Assembly (NCBI RefSeq): GCF_910593845.1
Contig: NZ_CAJVAS010000007.1
Span: 1-64,000, forward strand
Origin: Paenibacillus solanacearum
Lineage (GTDB): Bacteria; Bacillota; Bacilli; Paenibacillales; NBRC-103111
Reading direction: 5' to 3'
DNA length: 64,000 nt
The notes beneath the pieces are model-generated. The model ran no database searches. It saw only the letters and a program-made list of their open reading frames with translations, and was not told where the DNA came from. The position numbers and the translations under genes were made by a program. Each line of letters opens with the position of its first letter. Position 1 is the first letter of the stretch. Positions 51,784 to 58,439 of the stretch are shown here, one piece after another.

Positions 51784-51825
51784 ATAAAAAGCTGCCCTTA
51801 AGCTCGTTAAGGGCAGCTTTTCATT
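51784..51825 (-). terminator. Terminator of cold-shock gene
   Basis: AAAAGCTGCCCTTAA and TTAAGGGCAGCTTTT form a perfect stem with a short loop; T-run on the minus side (TTTTTATT). Confidence 0.9.
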
Positions 51826-51833
51826 TGTCATAA

Positions 51834-52034
51834 TTACAGCTTTACAACGTTTTCTGCTTGTGGTCCGCGGTTGCCTTGAACTACGTCGAATTGAACGCGT
51901 TGACCTTCGTCAAGCGATTTGAAGCCATCGCCTGTGATCGCGCTGAAGTGAACGAATACGTCTTTGCCGCCTTCAACTTCGATAAAGCCGAAACCTTTTT
52001 CTGCGTTAAACCATTTTACTGTACCTGTTTGCAT
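51834..52034 (-). CDS. cspA: CspA-family cold-shock protein
   Basis: A 66-residue nucleic-acid chaperone with one cold-shock domain. RNP1 is KGFGFIEV and RNP2 is VFVHFSAI; the start is [18 protein letters not shown], closely matching Bacillus CspB-type proteins. ATG at 52034 lies after TTTTGGAGGTAATTCC. The gene has a long leader of about 130 bases holding a strong hairpin with a T-tail, suggesting attenuation or temperature-dependent folding. Followed by its own terminator. Confidence 0.96.
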   Translation of the reverse strand: MQTGTVKWFNAEKGFGFIEVEGGKDVFVHFSAITGDGFKSLDEGQRVQFDVVQGNRGPQAENVVKL

Positions 52035-52091
52035 GGAATTACCTCCAAAATTGTATTTAACATGTTTTTTTATTTGGTTAGCAAATAAAAA

Positions 52092-52149
52092 ATTCACATA
52101 TTGTAAAAGGTTCCATCATTCAAATGATAACCCTTTACAACATGTGAAT
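52092..52149 (-). promoter_or_regulatory. Terminator-like hairpin in cspA leader
   Basis: ATTCACAT plus TTGTAAAAGGTT pair with AACCCTTTACAA plus ATGTGAAT, a near-perfect ~20-base stem. On the minus strand it is followed by TTTTTTATTTG, the look of an intrinsic terminator, yet it lies between the cspA promoter and start codon. It could be an attenuator opened by antitermination in the cold, or an RNA thermometer. Confidence 0.7.
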
Positions 52150-52174
52150 CAGGTCTCCTAGATATGACTATTAC

Positions 52175-52203
52175 AGAATACCACATCTTGCTCCATAAGG
52201 CAA
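52175..52203 (-). promoter_or_regulatory. Promoter of cspA-like gene
   Basis: -35 TTGCCT (52198-52203), 17-base spacer, -10 TATTCT (52175-52180) on the minus strand, giving a leader of about 130 bases. Confidence 0.55.
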
Positions 52204-52205
52204 GC

Positions 52206-52240
52206 GGAAAGAACAACGAATTTTCCCAATTCGTTGTTCT
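52206..52240 (-). terminator. Terminator of AbrB-family membrane gene
   Basis: GAACAACGAATT and AATTCGTTGTTC pair around five bases, followed by a short T-run on the minus strand, 11 bases past the gene end. Confidence 0.7.
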
Positions 52241-52250
52241 CCAGCCCCGG

Positions 52251-53321
52251 TCAGCTGCTCCCCGGCGCGCGTCGGCCCTTCAAGCCCCAGCGCAGCAAAT
52301 ACGGCACGATAAACAAGATGAAAAGAATGCGAAACATCTGATAAGCGACAACCATCGATATATCCGCGTGGACGGCCGAGGCCGTAACGCCCATCTCCGT
52401 CATGCCGCCGGGCGCCGTGCTGAGAAAAGCGGTAACGACGGAAATCGGCAGAATGAGGCTGAAGCCGAACGACATCAGCAGCGAGAAGGCGACGAGCGCC
52501 ACGCCGCCGGCGAGCGAATACGGCAGCAGCTTCCGCCAACCGGCGAGCGCGCTGAACTTGATGCCGAGGCCCAGAAAAATACCGAGGCTCCATTGCGCCG
52601 CGAGGATGAACGGCGTCGGCAAATGCGGCGGCGCCCAGCCGCCAACGGTAAGGACAGCCGCAACGATAATCGGACCGAGGAACCACGGCGTCGGCAGCTT
52701 CAGCCGGACGGCGAGCCAGGCCGCGGCCAATACGAGCGCCGCGATCAGAAGGGCCGCCCCCCATGCGACAGGAGCGGCCGCAGCAGCGGCTCCCGCCGGC
52801 GGCGTTGGAGCCGTCCCGTTCGCGGCGCCGCCGGCGAGCCCGTGCACCGCGAAGAACGGCACGACGAAGATGACGCTCAGCAGCCGGATCGTCTGCATGA
52901 ACGCAACGACGGTGTGGTCGGTGTTCTCGATCTCCTCGCTCAGCACAACCATCTGCGACAGGCCGCCCGGGATGCTGCCGATGATGCCGCTCGACAAGCT
53001 GATCCCCGAGCGGCTGGAAATCGCAAACGCGCTCAGCACGCTGAATGCGACGGTCAGCACGGTAGCCGCCAGCATGTACGGCAGCTGCGTCACGATTTGG
53101 CTTGCGCTCTCCGCCGTGAATGCAAGCCCCATGCTGTAGCCGAGCAGCACGAGCCCGGCGTTGCGCAAGCCGACGGGCCATGTCAGCGTCCGCTTCGTGA
53201 AGCCCTGCCACAGCAGCACGGCTGTCAGCGGACCAAGCATCCAGCTCAGCGGCATATGCAGCAGGCTGAACAATATTCCTCCTACGAAGGTGACGATGAT
53301 CGTCTCCAATAGCTTTCCCAT
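52251..53321 (-). CDS. AbrB-family membrane protein
   Basis: Membrane protein of about 356 residues of the AbrB/ammonia monooxygenase-related family (not the DNA-binding AbrB). Ten or so spans arranged as two similar halves, each with a Gly/Pro signature: SLSSGIIGSIPGGLSQMVVL in the first and SVVTAFLSTAPGGMTEMGVT in the second. A Pro/Ala linker joins the halves. ATG at 53321 fits the family start MGKLLETIIVTFVGGILFSL; the ribosome site GAGG is rather far. Transport function is presumed; substrate unknown. Stands alone. Confidence 0.88.
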   Translation of the reverse strand: MGKLLETIIVTFVGGILFSLLHMPLSWMLGPLTAVLLWQGFTKRTLTWPVGLRNAGLVLLGYSMGLAFTAESASQIVTQLPYMLAATVLTVAFSVLSAFAISSRSGISLSSGIIGSIPGGLSQMVVLSEEIENTDHTVVAFMQTIRLLSVIFVVPFFAVHGLAGGAANGTAPTPPAGAAAAAAPVAWGAALLIAALVLAAAWLAVRLKLPTPWFLGPIIVAAVLTVGGWAPPHLPTPFILAAQWSLGIFLGLGIKFSALAGWRKLLPYSLAGGVALVAFSLLMSFGFSLILPISVVTAFLSTAPGGMTEMGVTASAVHADISMVVAYQMFRILFILFIVPYLLRWGLKGRRAPGSS

Positions 53322-53363
53322 GATGTCCAAACCTCTTTTCCGTTCCCTACATTTGAGATGAAT

Positions 53364-53417
53364 ACAAAAATACCGGTTCAAGTCTTCCCTTTTTAAGGAT
53401 AGCTTTGAACCGGTATT
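53364..53417 (-). terminator. Terminator of Gfo/Idh gene
   Basis: ATACCGGTTCAA (53370-53381) and TTGAACCGGTAT (53405-53416) pair; on the minus strand TTTTTG follows. It lies between the dehydrogenase gene and the AbrB-family gene. Confidence 0.75.
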
Positions 53418-53514
53418 TGTCAACCTTTTAACTATCGGTTATCGTTGTGCTGCTGGCGCCAAACGAGGCGCGTCCCCTGCTGCGAGCCGGCCTCATCCGC
53501 ACTCCGCTGCATGA

Positions 53515-54801
53515 CTAGAAGCGGACGAGATCGCCCACTTGCACCGGCAAGCCTGTGCGAATCGAGCGGTTGCCGGCGATGCCGGTCAGGATGGACATCG
53601 CGCCATCCACATGCGAGGCAGCGCGGTTAAAGCGATCGTAATCCGGCGTGCCGAACAAGTCGTTCAGCAGCACCGGGTCGCCGCCGCCGTGTCCGCCTTT
53701 TTGCTCCTCCACCTTCACCTCGTAAGGCGGCTCGAAAATCGGATGAACAAGAATCTTCTTGCCTTTGACAGCCCCTTCCAGCGCCTGGTCGCCGCCCGAA
53801 TTGACGTACGAGGCTTCAATGACGTCCATCTCAATGCGGCCCTTCGTGCCGTTAAACGCTACGCGGAAGCCTTCCCACGGCGCATAGGCGTACAGATTGT
53901 ACGTCAGCATCGCCTTATTCTCGTACCGGACCATGACGCCCATCGTATCCTCGATGTTGATACCGTCGCCGAATACGCTTTGATCGCGGAAGTAGCCGTC
54001 CTCATGCTCGGCATCCAAATACATCGCCTTCAGATTCGAGCTTTTGTCCATATGAAGCGCAAAATGATCGTTCTCCGCGGCTTTGCTCCCGTACGCGCGG
54101 GAATAAAACTCCGTTACGCCGCGCTTCTCCGCGTTTTCCCGGCCGTAGAACATCAGATCACCAAGGGCGAAGACGGTTTTCGGCTGCGTGCCAAGCCAAA
54201 AGTTCACCAGATCGAAATGATGCGTCGATTTGTGTACGAGCAGCCCTCCGCTGTTGCGCTTGTCGCGGTGCCAACGGCGGAAATAGTCCGCGCCATGCTT
54301 TGTGTTCAGCAGCCATTCGAAATGAACCGAATGCACGTCGCCGATCGTGCCGTCCATGATCAGCTCGCGGATTTTCGTATTGTGCGGGGAATAGCGGTAG
54401 TTGAACGTCACCCGCAGGTTTTGACCCGTTTCTTTGACGGCATCGAGAATCGCTTGGCATTTCTCTTCGTCAACGGTCATCGGCTTCTCCGTAATGACAT
54501 CGCAGCCGAGCTGCATGGCGCGGATAATATATTGATGATGCGTCCGGTCTACCGTGGTGACGATAACCGTATCCGGCTTGATTTCCTCGATCATGCGGTC
54601 GAATTCATGCGCCTTGTAGGTAGGCACCGGCTCGGCGCCAAGCTCTCCGATCACCTTGTTCGCATAATCCATCCGTGTCTGGTTGACATCGCAAAACGCG
54701 ACGAGGCGTGAAGTCTCCTTGAACGTGCTGACCAACGCTTTATAAAAAAACTGAGCTCGTCCCCCTGTACCAATCAAAGCATATGTTTTTCGGTTCGCCA
54801 T
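53515..54801 (-). CDS. Gfo/Idh/MocA family oxidoreductase
   Basis: A 428-residue predicted NAD(P)-dependent dehydrogenase, likely acting on a sugar or uronic-acid derivative. Rossmann motif YALIGTGGRAQFFY and the catalytic-region motif CDVITEKPMTVDE (EKP Lys), followed by GLLVHKSTHHFDLVNFWLG and a His-rich loop GGHGGGDPVLL near the C-terminus. ATG at 54801 follows GAGGAGG. It is divergent from an AraC regulator, suggesting an inducible carbohydrate pathway parallel to the uxa locus. Confidence 0.9.
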   Translation of the reverse strand: MANRKTYALIGTGGRAQFFYKALVSTFKETSRLVAFCDVNQTRMDYANKVIGELGAEPVPTYKAHEFDRMIEEIKPDTVIVTTVDRTHHQYIIRAMQLGCDVITEKPMTVDEEKCQAILDAVKETGQNLRVTFNYRYSPHNTKIRELIMDGTIGDVHSVHFEWLLNTKHGADYFRRWHRDKRNSGGLLVHKSTHHFDLVNFWLGTQPKTVFALGDLMFYGRENAEKRGVTEFYSRAYGSKAAENDHFALHMDKSSNLKAMYLDAEHEDGYFRDQSVFGDGINIEDTMGVMVRYENKAMLTYNLYAYAPWEGFRVAFNGTKGRIEMDVIEASYVNSGGDQALEGAVKGKKILVHPIFEPPYEVKVEEQKGGHGGGDPVLLNDLFGTPDYDRFNRAASHVDGAMSILTGIAGNRSIRTGLPVQVGDLVRF

Positions 54802-54945
54802 CCTATTGATCCTCCTCGGGAATATGATATAGTTGGAGTATAGCGCAATATTTACATGCAAACAGCACTTAATTTGCTTTCATTTTCATTTTTTCAACAA
54901 ATATTGTCCTCATTTCTCATTTTCTTGGAGGAGGCGCTCGCCCGT

Positions 54946-55803
54946 ATGACTCCTGCTGAACCGTCCCGTTCATCAAAAAAACCGTACTTGCTTGAGCATG
55001 CATCGCGTTCCGGCAGCTTCAACATGCCGCAAAACCATGCGCATGATTCGTATGAAATTTACTATATGAAAGCGGGAAACCGTTATTATTTCATAAAGGA
55101 CCGCTCTTACCTCGTCCGCGAAGGCGAGCTTGTACTGATCGAGCCGATGGTGCTTCACAAGACGACCGAGGCGTTCAGCCCTCAGCACGAACGGGTGCTG
55201 ATTAACTTCAAGCCGTCTTGGCTCTCGCAAATGCTGGCCGAAATCGATGTCGACGTGCTGACCGCGTTCGGCGTAAGCCCCGTCATCCGTCCGGAGGGCC
55301 GCGACCAGGCATACGTACAGCAGTTGATCGCCGCGATGCTCGCCGAACAAGACAACAAAGAGCCCGGGTCCGAGGGCTGCATAAAGCTGCTGATGACCGA
55401 GCTCTTGTTATGGTTGTACCGTTATGTGTCCAAACTATCGGCGGAACATGGACTGGAGCGCGCCGACCACCCGACGACGCTGCACCGCAAAGTTTCCGAT
55501 ATGGTGAAGCATATTAACGAGCATTACCCCGAGCCGCTGTCGCTCAAAGGGATCTCCGAGCATTTTCATATCAGCCCGTATTATTTGTGCCGCATCTTCA
55601 AGGAAGCGACGGGCTTTACGCTGATCGAATACATTCAGCGGCTGCGGGTGCACGAGGCGCAAAAACTGCTGCAATCGACGCAATTGCCCGTATCGGGCAT
55701 CGCCGAGCGGGTCGGGTTCGACAGCGGCACGCATTTCGGCCGCGTCTTCAAATCCGTCAGCGGCATGTCGCCGCTGCAATACCGCAAAACGTTCGGCGCT
55801 TGA
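54946..55803 (+). CDS. AraC-family regulator (second copy)
   Basis: A 285-residue AraC/XylS-type regulator. N-terminal cupin NHAHDSYEIYYMKAGNRYYF then IKDRSYLVREGELVLIEPMV; C-terminal double HTH LKGISEHFHISPYYLCRIFK and GIAERVGFDSGTHFGRVFKS. ATG at 54946 follows GGAGGAGG at 11 bases. It is a paralogue of the regulator at 49.5 kb and is divergent from the Gfo/Idh gene, its probable target. Confidence 0.92.
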   Translation: MTPAEPSRSSKKPYLLEHASRSGSFNMPQNHAHDSYEIYYMKAGNRYYFIKDRSYLVREGELVLIEPMVLHKTTEAFSPQHERVLINFKPSWLSQMLAEIDVDVLTAFGVSPVIRPEGRDQAYVQQLIAAMLAEQDNKEPGSEGCIKLLMTELLLWLYRYVSKLSAEHGLERADHPTTLHRKVSDMVKHINEHYPEPLSLKGISEHFHISPYYLCRIFKEATGFTLIEYIQRLRVHEAQKLLQSTQLPVSGIAERVGFDSGTHFGRVFKSVSGMSPLQYRKTFGA

Positions 55804-55820
55804 CGCCGCCTCCTGCCTCT

Positions 55821-56936
55821 TTAAATCAAGTTTTCCGGATTCAGCTCTTCGAGCTCCGGAATGACGAATTTGCCGTCCTTGCGAATCAGCACGCCGTCGA
55901 AATAAATCTCACCGCCACCGTACTCCGGGCGCTGAATGAGCACCATGTCCCAGTGCACGGAGGAGCGGTTGCCGTTATCGGCGTCGGTATATGCATTGCC
56001 CGGCGTAAAATGGATACTGCCGTCGATCTTCTCGTCGAACAAAATATCTTTCATCGGCTTCTTGATGTATGGATTGACGCCGATCGCAAACTCGCCGATG
56101 AAGCGCGATCCTTCGTCCGTGTCCAAAATGTTGTTCAGTCTTGTCGTGTCGTTGCCGGTCGCTTCGACGATTTGGCCGTTTTCGAAGCGCAGCACGATGT
56201 TCTCGAACGAGAAGCCGTTGTAGATCGTCGGCGCGTTATAGGCGATTACGCCGTTCACGGAGTCTTTGACCGGGGCCGTGAATACTTCGCCGTCCGGAAT
56301 ATTGTTCTTCCCTGCGCATTTGATCGCGGGGATGCCTTTGATGGAAAAGCTCAAATCGGTGCCTGGGCCGACGAGGCGCACTTTGTCCGTCCGTTCCATG
56401 AGCGCGACGAGCGCATCCATCGCCTTCGACATTTTACTGTAATCAAGATTGCACACCTGGAAATAAAAATCTTCGAACGCTTCGGTGCTCGTATTGGCGA
56501 GCTGCGCCATCGATCCGTTCGGATAACGCATGATGCACCACTTCGTATGATTGACGCGCTGATCGATGACCGGGCGCTGGTAGTTCGTTATGTACAGCTT
56601 CATCTGCTCATCCGGTACGTCGGACGTCTCGGTAATGTTCTCGCCGCTGCGAACCGCAAGATAGGCGTCCATTTGTTTCATCCGGTTCAGCTCGATGTCC
56701 GCCATCCGCTGAAACAGTTCCTTCGTCCCGCCAAGCATCAAAGCGCGCGTCACCGAAGGATCGCGGAATTCGATGAAAGGATGGCCGCCGGCTGCGTAAA
56801 CCTCTTCGATTAAACACTTGGTTAATTCATGGTCGCGAAGTCCGATCATTTCGATCAAAACATTTTCTCCCGGCTGCAGGTCGACGGAATACCTCACCAA
56901 ATTATGCGCAAACTGTTCAAGCCTCGGGTCTCGCAT
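55821..56936 (-). CDS. M29-family aminopeptidase
   Basis: A 371-residue metallo-aminopeptidase (AmpS/PepS/aminopeptidase T family), cytoplasmic, releasing N-terminal residues with a two-metal centre. Conserved segments: DLQPGENVLIEM, ATGNDTTRLNNILDTDEGSR, ELAIGVNP-like FIGEFAIGVNPYI, DEKIDGSIHFTPGNAYTDAD and RSSVHWDMVLI. These contain the metal-binding Glu, His and Asp residues. Stands alone; convergent with the AraC gene. Confidence 0.93.
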   Translation of the reverse strand: MRDPRLEQFAHNLVRYSVDLQPGENVLIEMIGLRDHELTKCLIEEVYAAGGHPFIEFRDPSVTRALMLGGTKELFQRMADIELNRMKQMDAYLAVRSGENITETSDVPDEQMKLYITNYQRPVIDQRVNHTKWCIMRYPNGSMAQLANTSTEAFEDFYFQVCNLDYSKMSKAMDALVALMERTDKVRLVGPGTDLSFSIKGIPAIKCAGKNNIPDGEVFTAPVKDSVNGVIAYNAPTIYNGFSFENIVLRFENGQIVEATGNDTTRLNNILDTDEGSRFIGEFAIGVNPYIKKPMKDILFDEKIDGSIHFTPGNAYTDADNGNRSSVHWDMVLIQRPEYGGGEIYFDGVLIRKDGKFVIPELEELNPENLI

Positions 56937-57029
56937 ATTATCTCTCTCCTTTGGACGGAATCATGGAATAACCACTTTCCAATGTACCCAATTTTCGCTT
57001 AAAGTTCAAATTTGCCGCGCCGTATCTGC

Positions 57030-57329
57030 CTAGCTGCGAAGCAAATAATGCATACCGAGCAGCGCCCAACCGACCAAATGAGCTGCCAGCATGATACCGA
57101 GGATCACCGCCGCATTCAGCGGCATGCCGAGAAACAACGCGATAAATAGTGCATAAATCACAAACAAGGTGCAGATCCAGCTCTTCGCCCGGGCGCGTTC
57201 CCATGCGCGTACATATCGTTCGTCGAGTCCTCGCATCCCCCGGATGGCGCGTCTGCCTCCCCACCATCCGAGAAGACCCATCAGCGCTCCGCCCAACAAT
57301 CCGAACCATGCCCAAAAATCAGTAACCAT
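57030..57329 (-). CDS. Small membrane protein paired with HTH regulator
   Basis: A 99-residue membrane protein with three spans (FWAWFGLLGGALMGLLGWWG, WICTLFVIYALFIALFLGMP, AVILGIMLAAHLVGWALLGM). It begins five bases after the stop of the Cro/CI-type gene, so the two are one unit. HTH plus small membrane protein pairs are common in Bacilli and may couple a membrane signal to transcription. Function unknown. Confidence 0.75.
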   Translation of the reverse strand: MVTDFWAWFGLLGGALMGLLGWWGGRRAIRGMRGLDERYVRAWERARAKSWICTLFVIYALFIALFLGMPLNAAVILGIMLAAHLVGWALLGMHYLLRS

Positions 57330-57333
57330 TCGC

Positions 57334-57531
57334 TCACTCCCCTTCGAAAATGAAAAGCTCTTCGATCGTGCTCCCGAACGCTTTAGCGATCTTGAAGGCC
57401 AGCTCCAATGAAGGATTGTACCTCCCCGACTCGATGGAAATGACTGTTTGCCTGGAAACGCCGATCATTTCCGACAGCTGCTCCTGAGTCCAGTTTCTCC
57501 GTGCCCTCATTTCTTTAATGCGGTTGTTCAT
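57334..57531 (-). CDS. Cro/CI-family HTH regulator
   Basis: A 65-residue protein that is almost a bare HTH_3 domain: MRARRNWTQEQLSEMIGVSR followed by QTVISIESGRYNPSLELAFK and IAKAFGSTIEELF. It is first in a two-gene unit with a small membrane protein. Its promoter is flanked by two copies of an ATGTAAAGC-type site, so it is likely an autorepressor. Confidence 0.9.
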   Translation of the reverse strand: MNNRIKEMRARRNWTQEQLSEMIGVSRQTVISIESGRYNPSLELAFKIAKAFGSTIEELFIFEGE

Positions 57532-57561
57532 TCCTTTCCTCCTTCAACTCTCCAACCGATA

Positions 57562-57626
57562 ATGTAAAGCTTACTTTACATTTAACATAAACGGTACTTG
57601 CAATAATGTCAAGCAAGCTTTACATC
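57562..57626 (-). promoter_or_regulatory. Promoter and operators of HTH/membrane unit
   Basis: -35 TTGACA (57607-57612), 17-base spacer, -10 TATGTT (57584-57589) on the minus strand. Downstream of the -10, ATGTAAAG and CTTTACAT (57562-57569 and 57574-57581) form a palindrome, and a GCTTTACAT half site (about 57616-57625) lies just upstream of the -35. Such a bracket is typical for repression by the first gene product. Confidence 0.65.
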
Positions 57627-57730
57627 GATGTGATAAGGAAGCACGACTATTTGCATACAATAAACTCTAATGATGACGTTATCCTCATTGTTGATATAAC
57701 AAGACGCTGTATAAAACTTTGGAACAGATC

Positions 57731-57770
57731 AAATAAAAAAATCATCCCGGGTCTATTGGACCGGAATGAC
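57731..57770 (-). terminator. Terminator of ndk
   Basis: TCATTCCGG and CCGGGATGA pair on the minus strand and are followed by a T-run (TTTTTTTATT). The stem overlaps the last codons of ndk. Confidence 0.8.
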
Positions 57771-58229
57771 TTTGTCATTGGCAAGACTTCCCGGCATGCG
57801 AACCGGGTAATCGCCCGCTGCCAGCTCCTCCGGACGGAAGAAGTTGGAAATTTCCCGTTCGGCGCTCTGCGGTGAATCGGAGCCATGAATGATGTTGTTG
57901 CCGGTATTCAGCGCATAATCGCCGCGAATCGTGCCCGGCGCGGCATCAAGCGGATTCGTCTTGCCCATCATCGCGCGGGAAAGCGCCACGATGTTCTCCC
58001 CCTGCCACACCATCCCGAAGACGGAACCGGACGTAATGAATTCGACCAGTTCTCCGAAGAACGGCTTGTCTTTATGCTCCTCGTAATGATACTCCGCTTG
58101 CTCCCGCGTCATGCGGAACATTTTCGCGGCGATGAGCTGGAACCCTTTGTCCTCGAAACGCTGCACGAGCTTGCCGACCAACTGGCGCCGAACGCCGTCC
58201 GGCTTCACCATCAAATATGTTTTTTCCAT
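57753..58229 (-). CDS. ndk: Nucleoside diphosphate kinase
   Basis: Balances nucleoside triphosphate pools by phosphate transfer through a phospho-histidine. The active site is [11 protein letters not shown] with His115. The N-terminus [20 protein letters not shown] and the Arg/Thr residues of the nucleotide pocket are normal. The 158 residues exceed the usual ~148 by a C-terminal extension ([15 protein letters not shown]), and the terminator overlaps that end. Monocistronic. Confidence 0.96.
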   Translation of the reverse strand: MEKTYLMVKPDGVRRQLVGKLVQRFEDKGFQLIAAKMFRMTREQAEYHYEEHKDKPFFGELVEFITSGSVFGMVWQGENIVALSRAMMGKTNPLDAAPGTIRGDYALNTGNNIIHGSDSPQSAEREISNFFRPEELAAGDYPVRMPGSLANDKVIPVQ

Positions 58230-58360
58230 ACGCTAATACGCTCCCATCCAAGCATTCTTCTGGTGTAAGATCGTCTACAGCATATCAGTATGCCCATTTC
58301 CTGTCTTTTCCATAAGTTGTCTCATCCGGTACGCTGGCCGGCTGCGCGAACGGCGGACTG

Positions 58361-58400
58361 AAAAAAACGGCGACCAGGCTTTCATCCTGATCAACCGTTA
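58361..58400 (-). terminator. Terminator of SBP-amidohydrolase-Rieske-beta-helix operon
   Basis: On the minus strand AACGG pairs with CCGTT around an ATCAGG/CCTGGT inner stem, followed by a T-run. It lies about 40 bases after the beta-helix stop. Confidence 0.65.
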
Positions 58401-58439
58401 TACTAGAATACGCCTCTGTTCTGGCAGGCAGTACTTACA

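Noticed and set aside
57606-57875. Plus-strand frame opposite ndk
   Set aside because: Overlaps the HTH promoter and the ndk gene; no coding signals.
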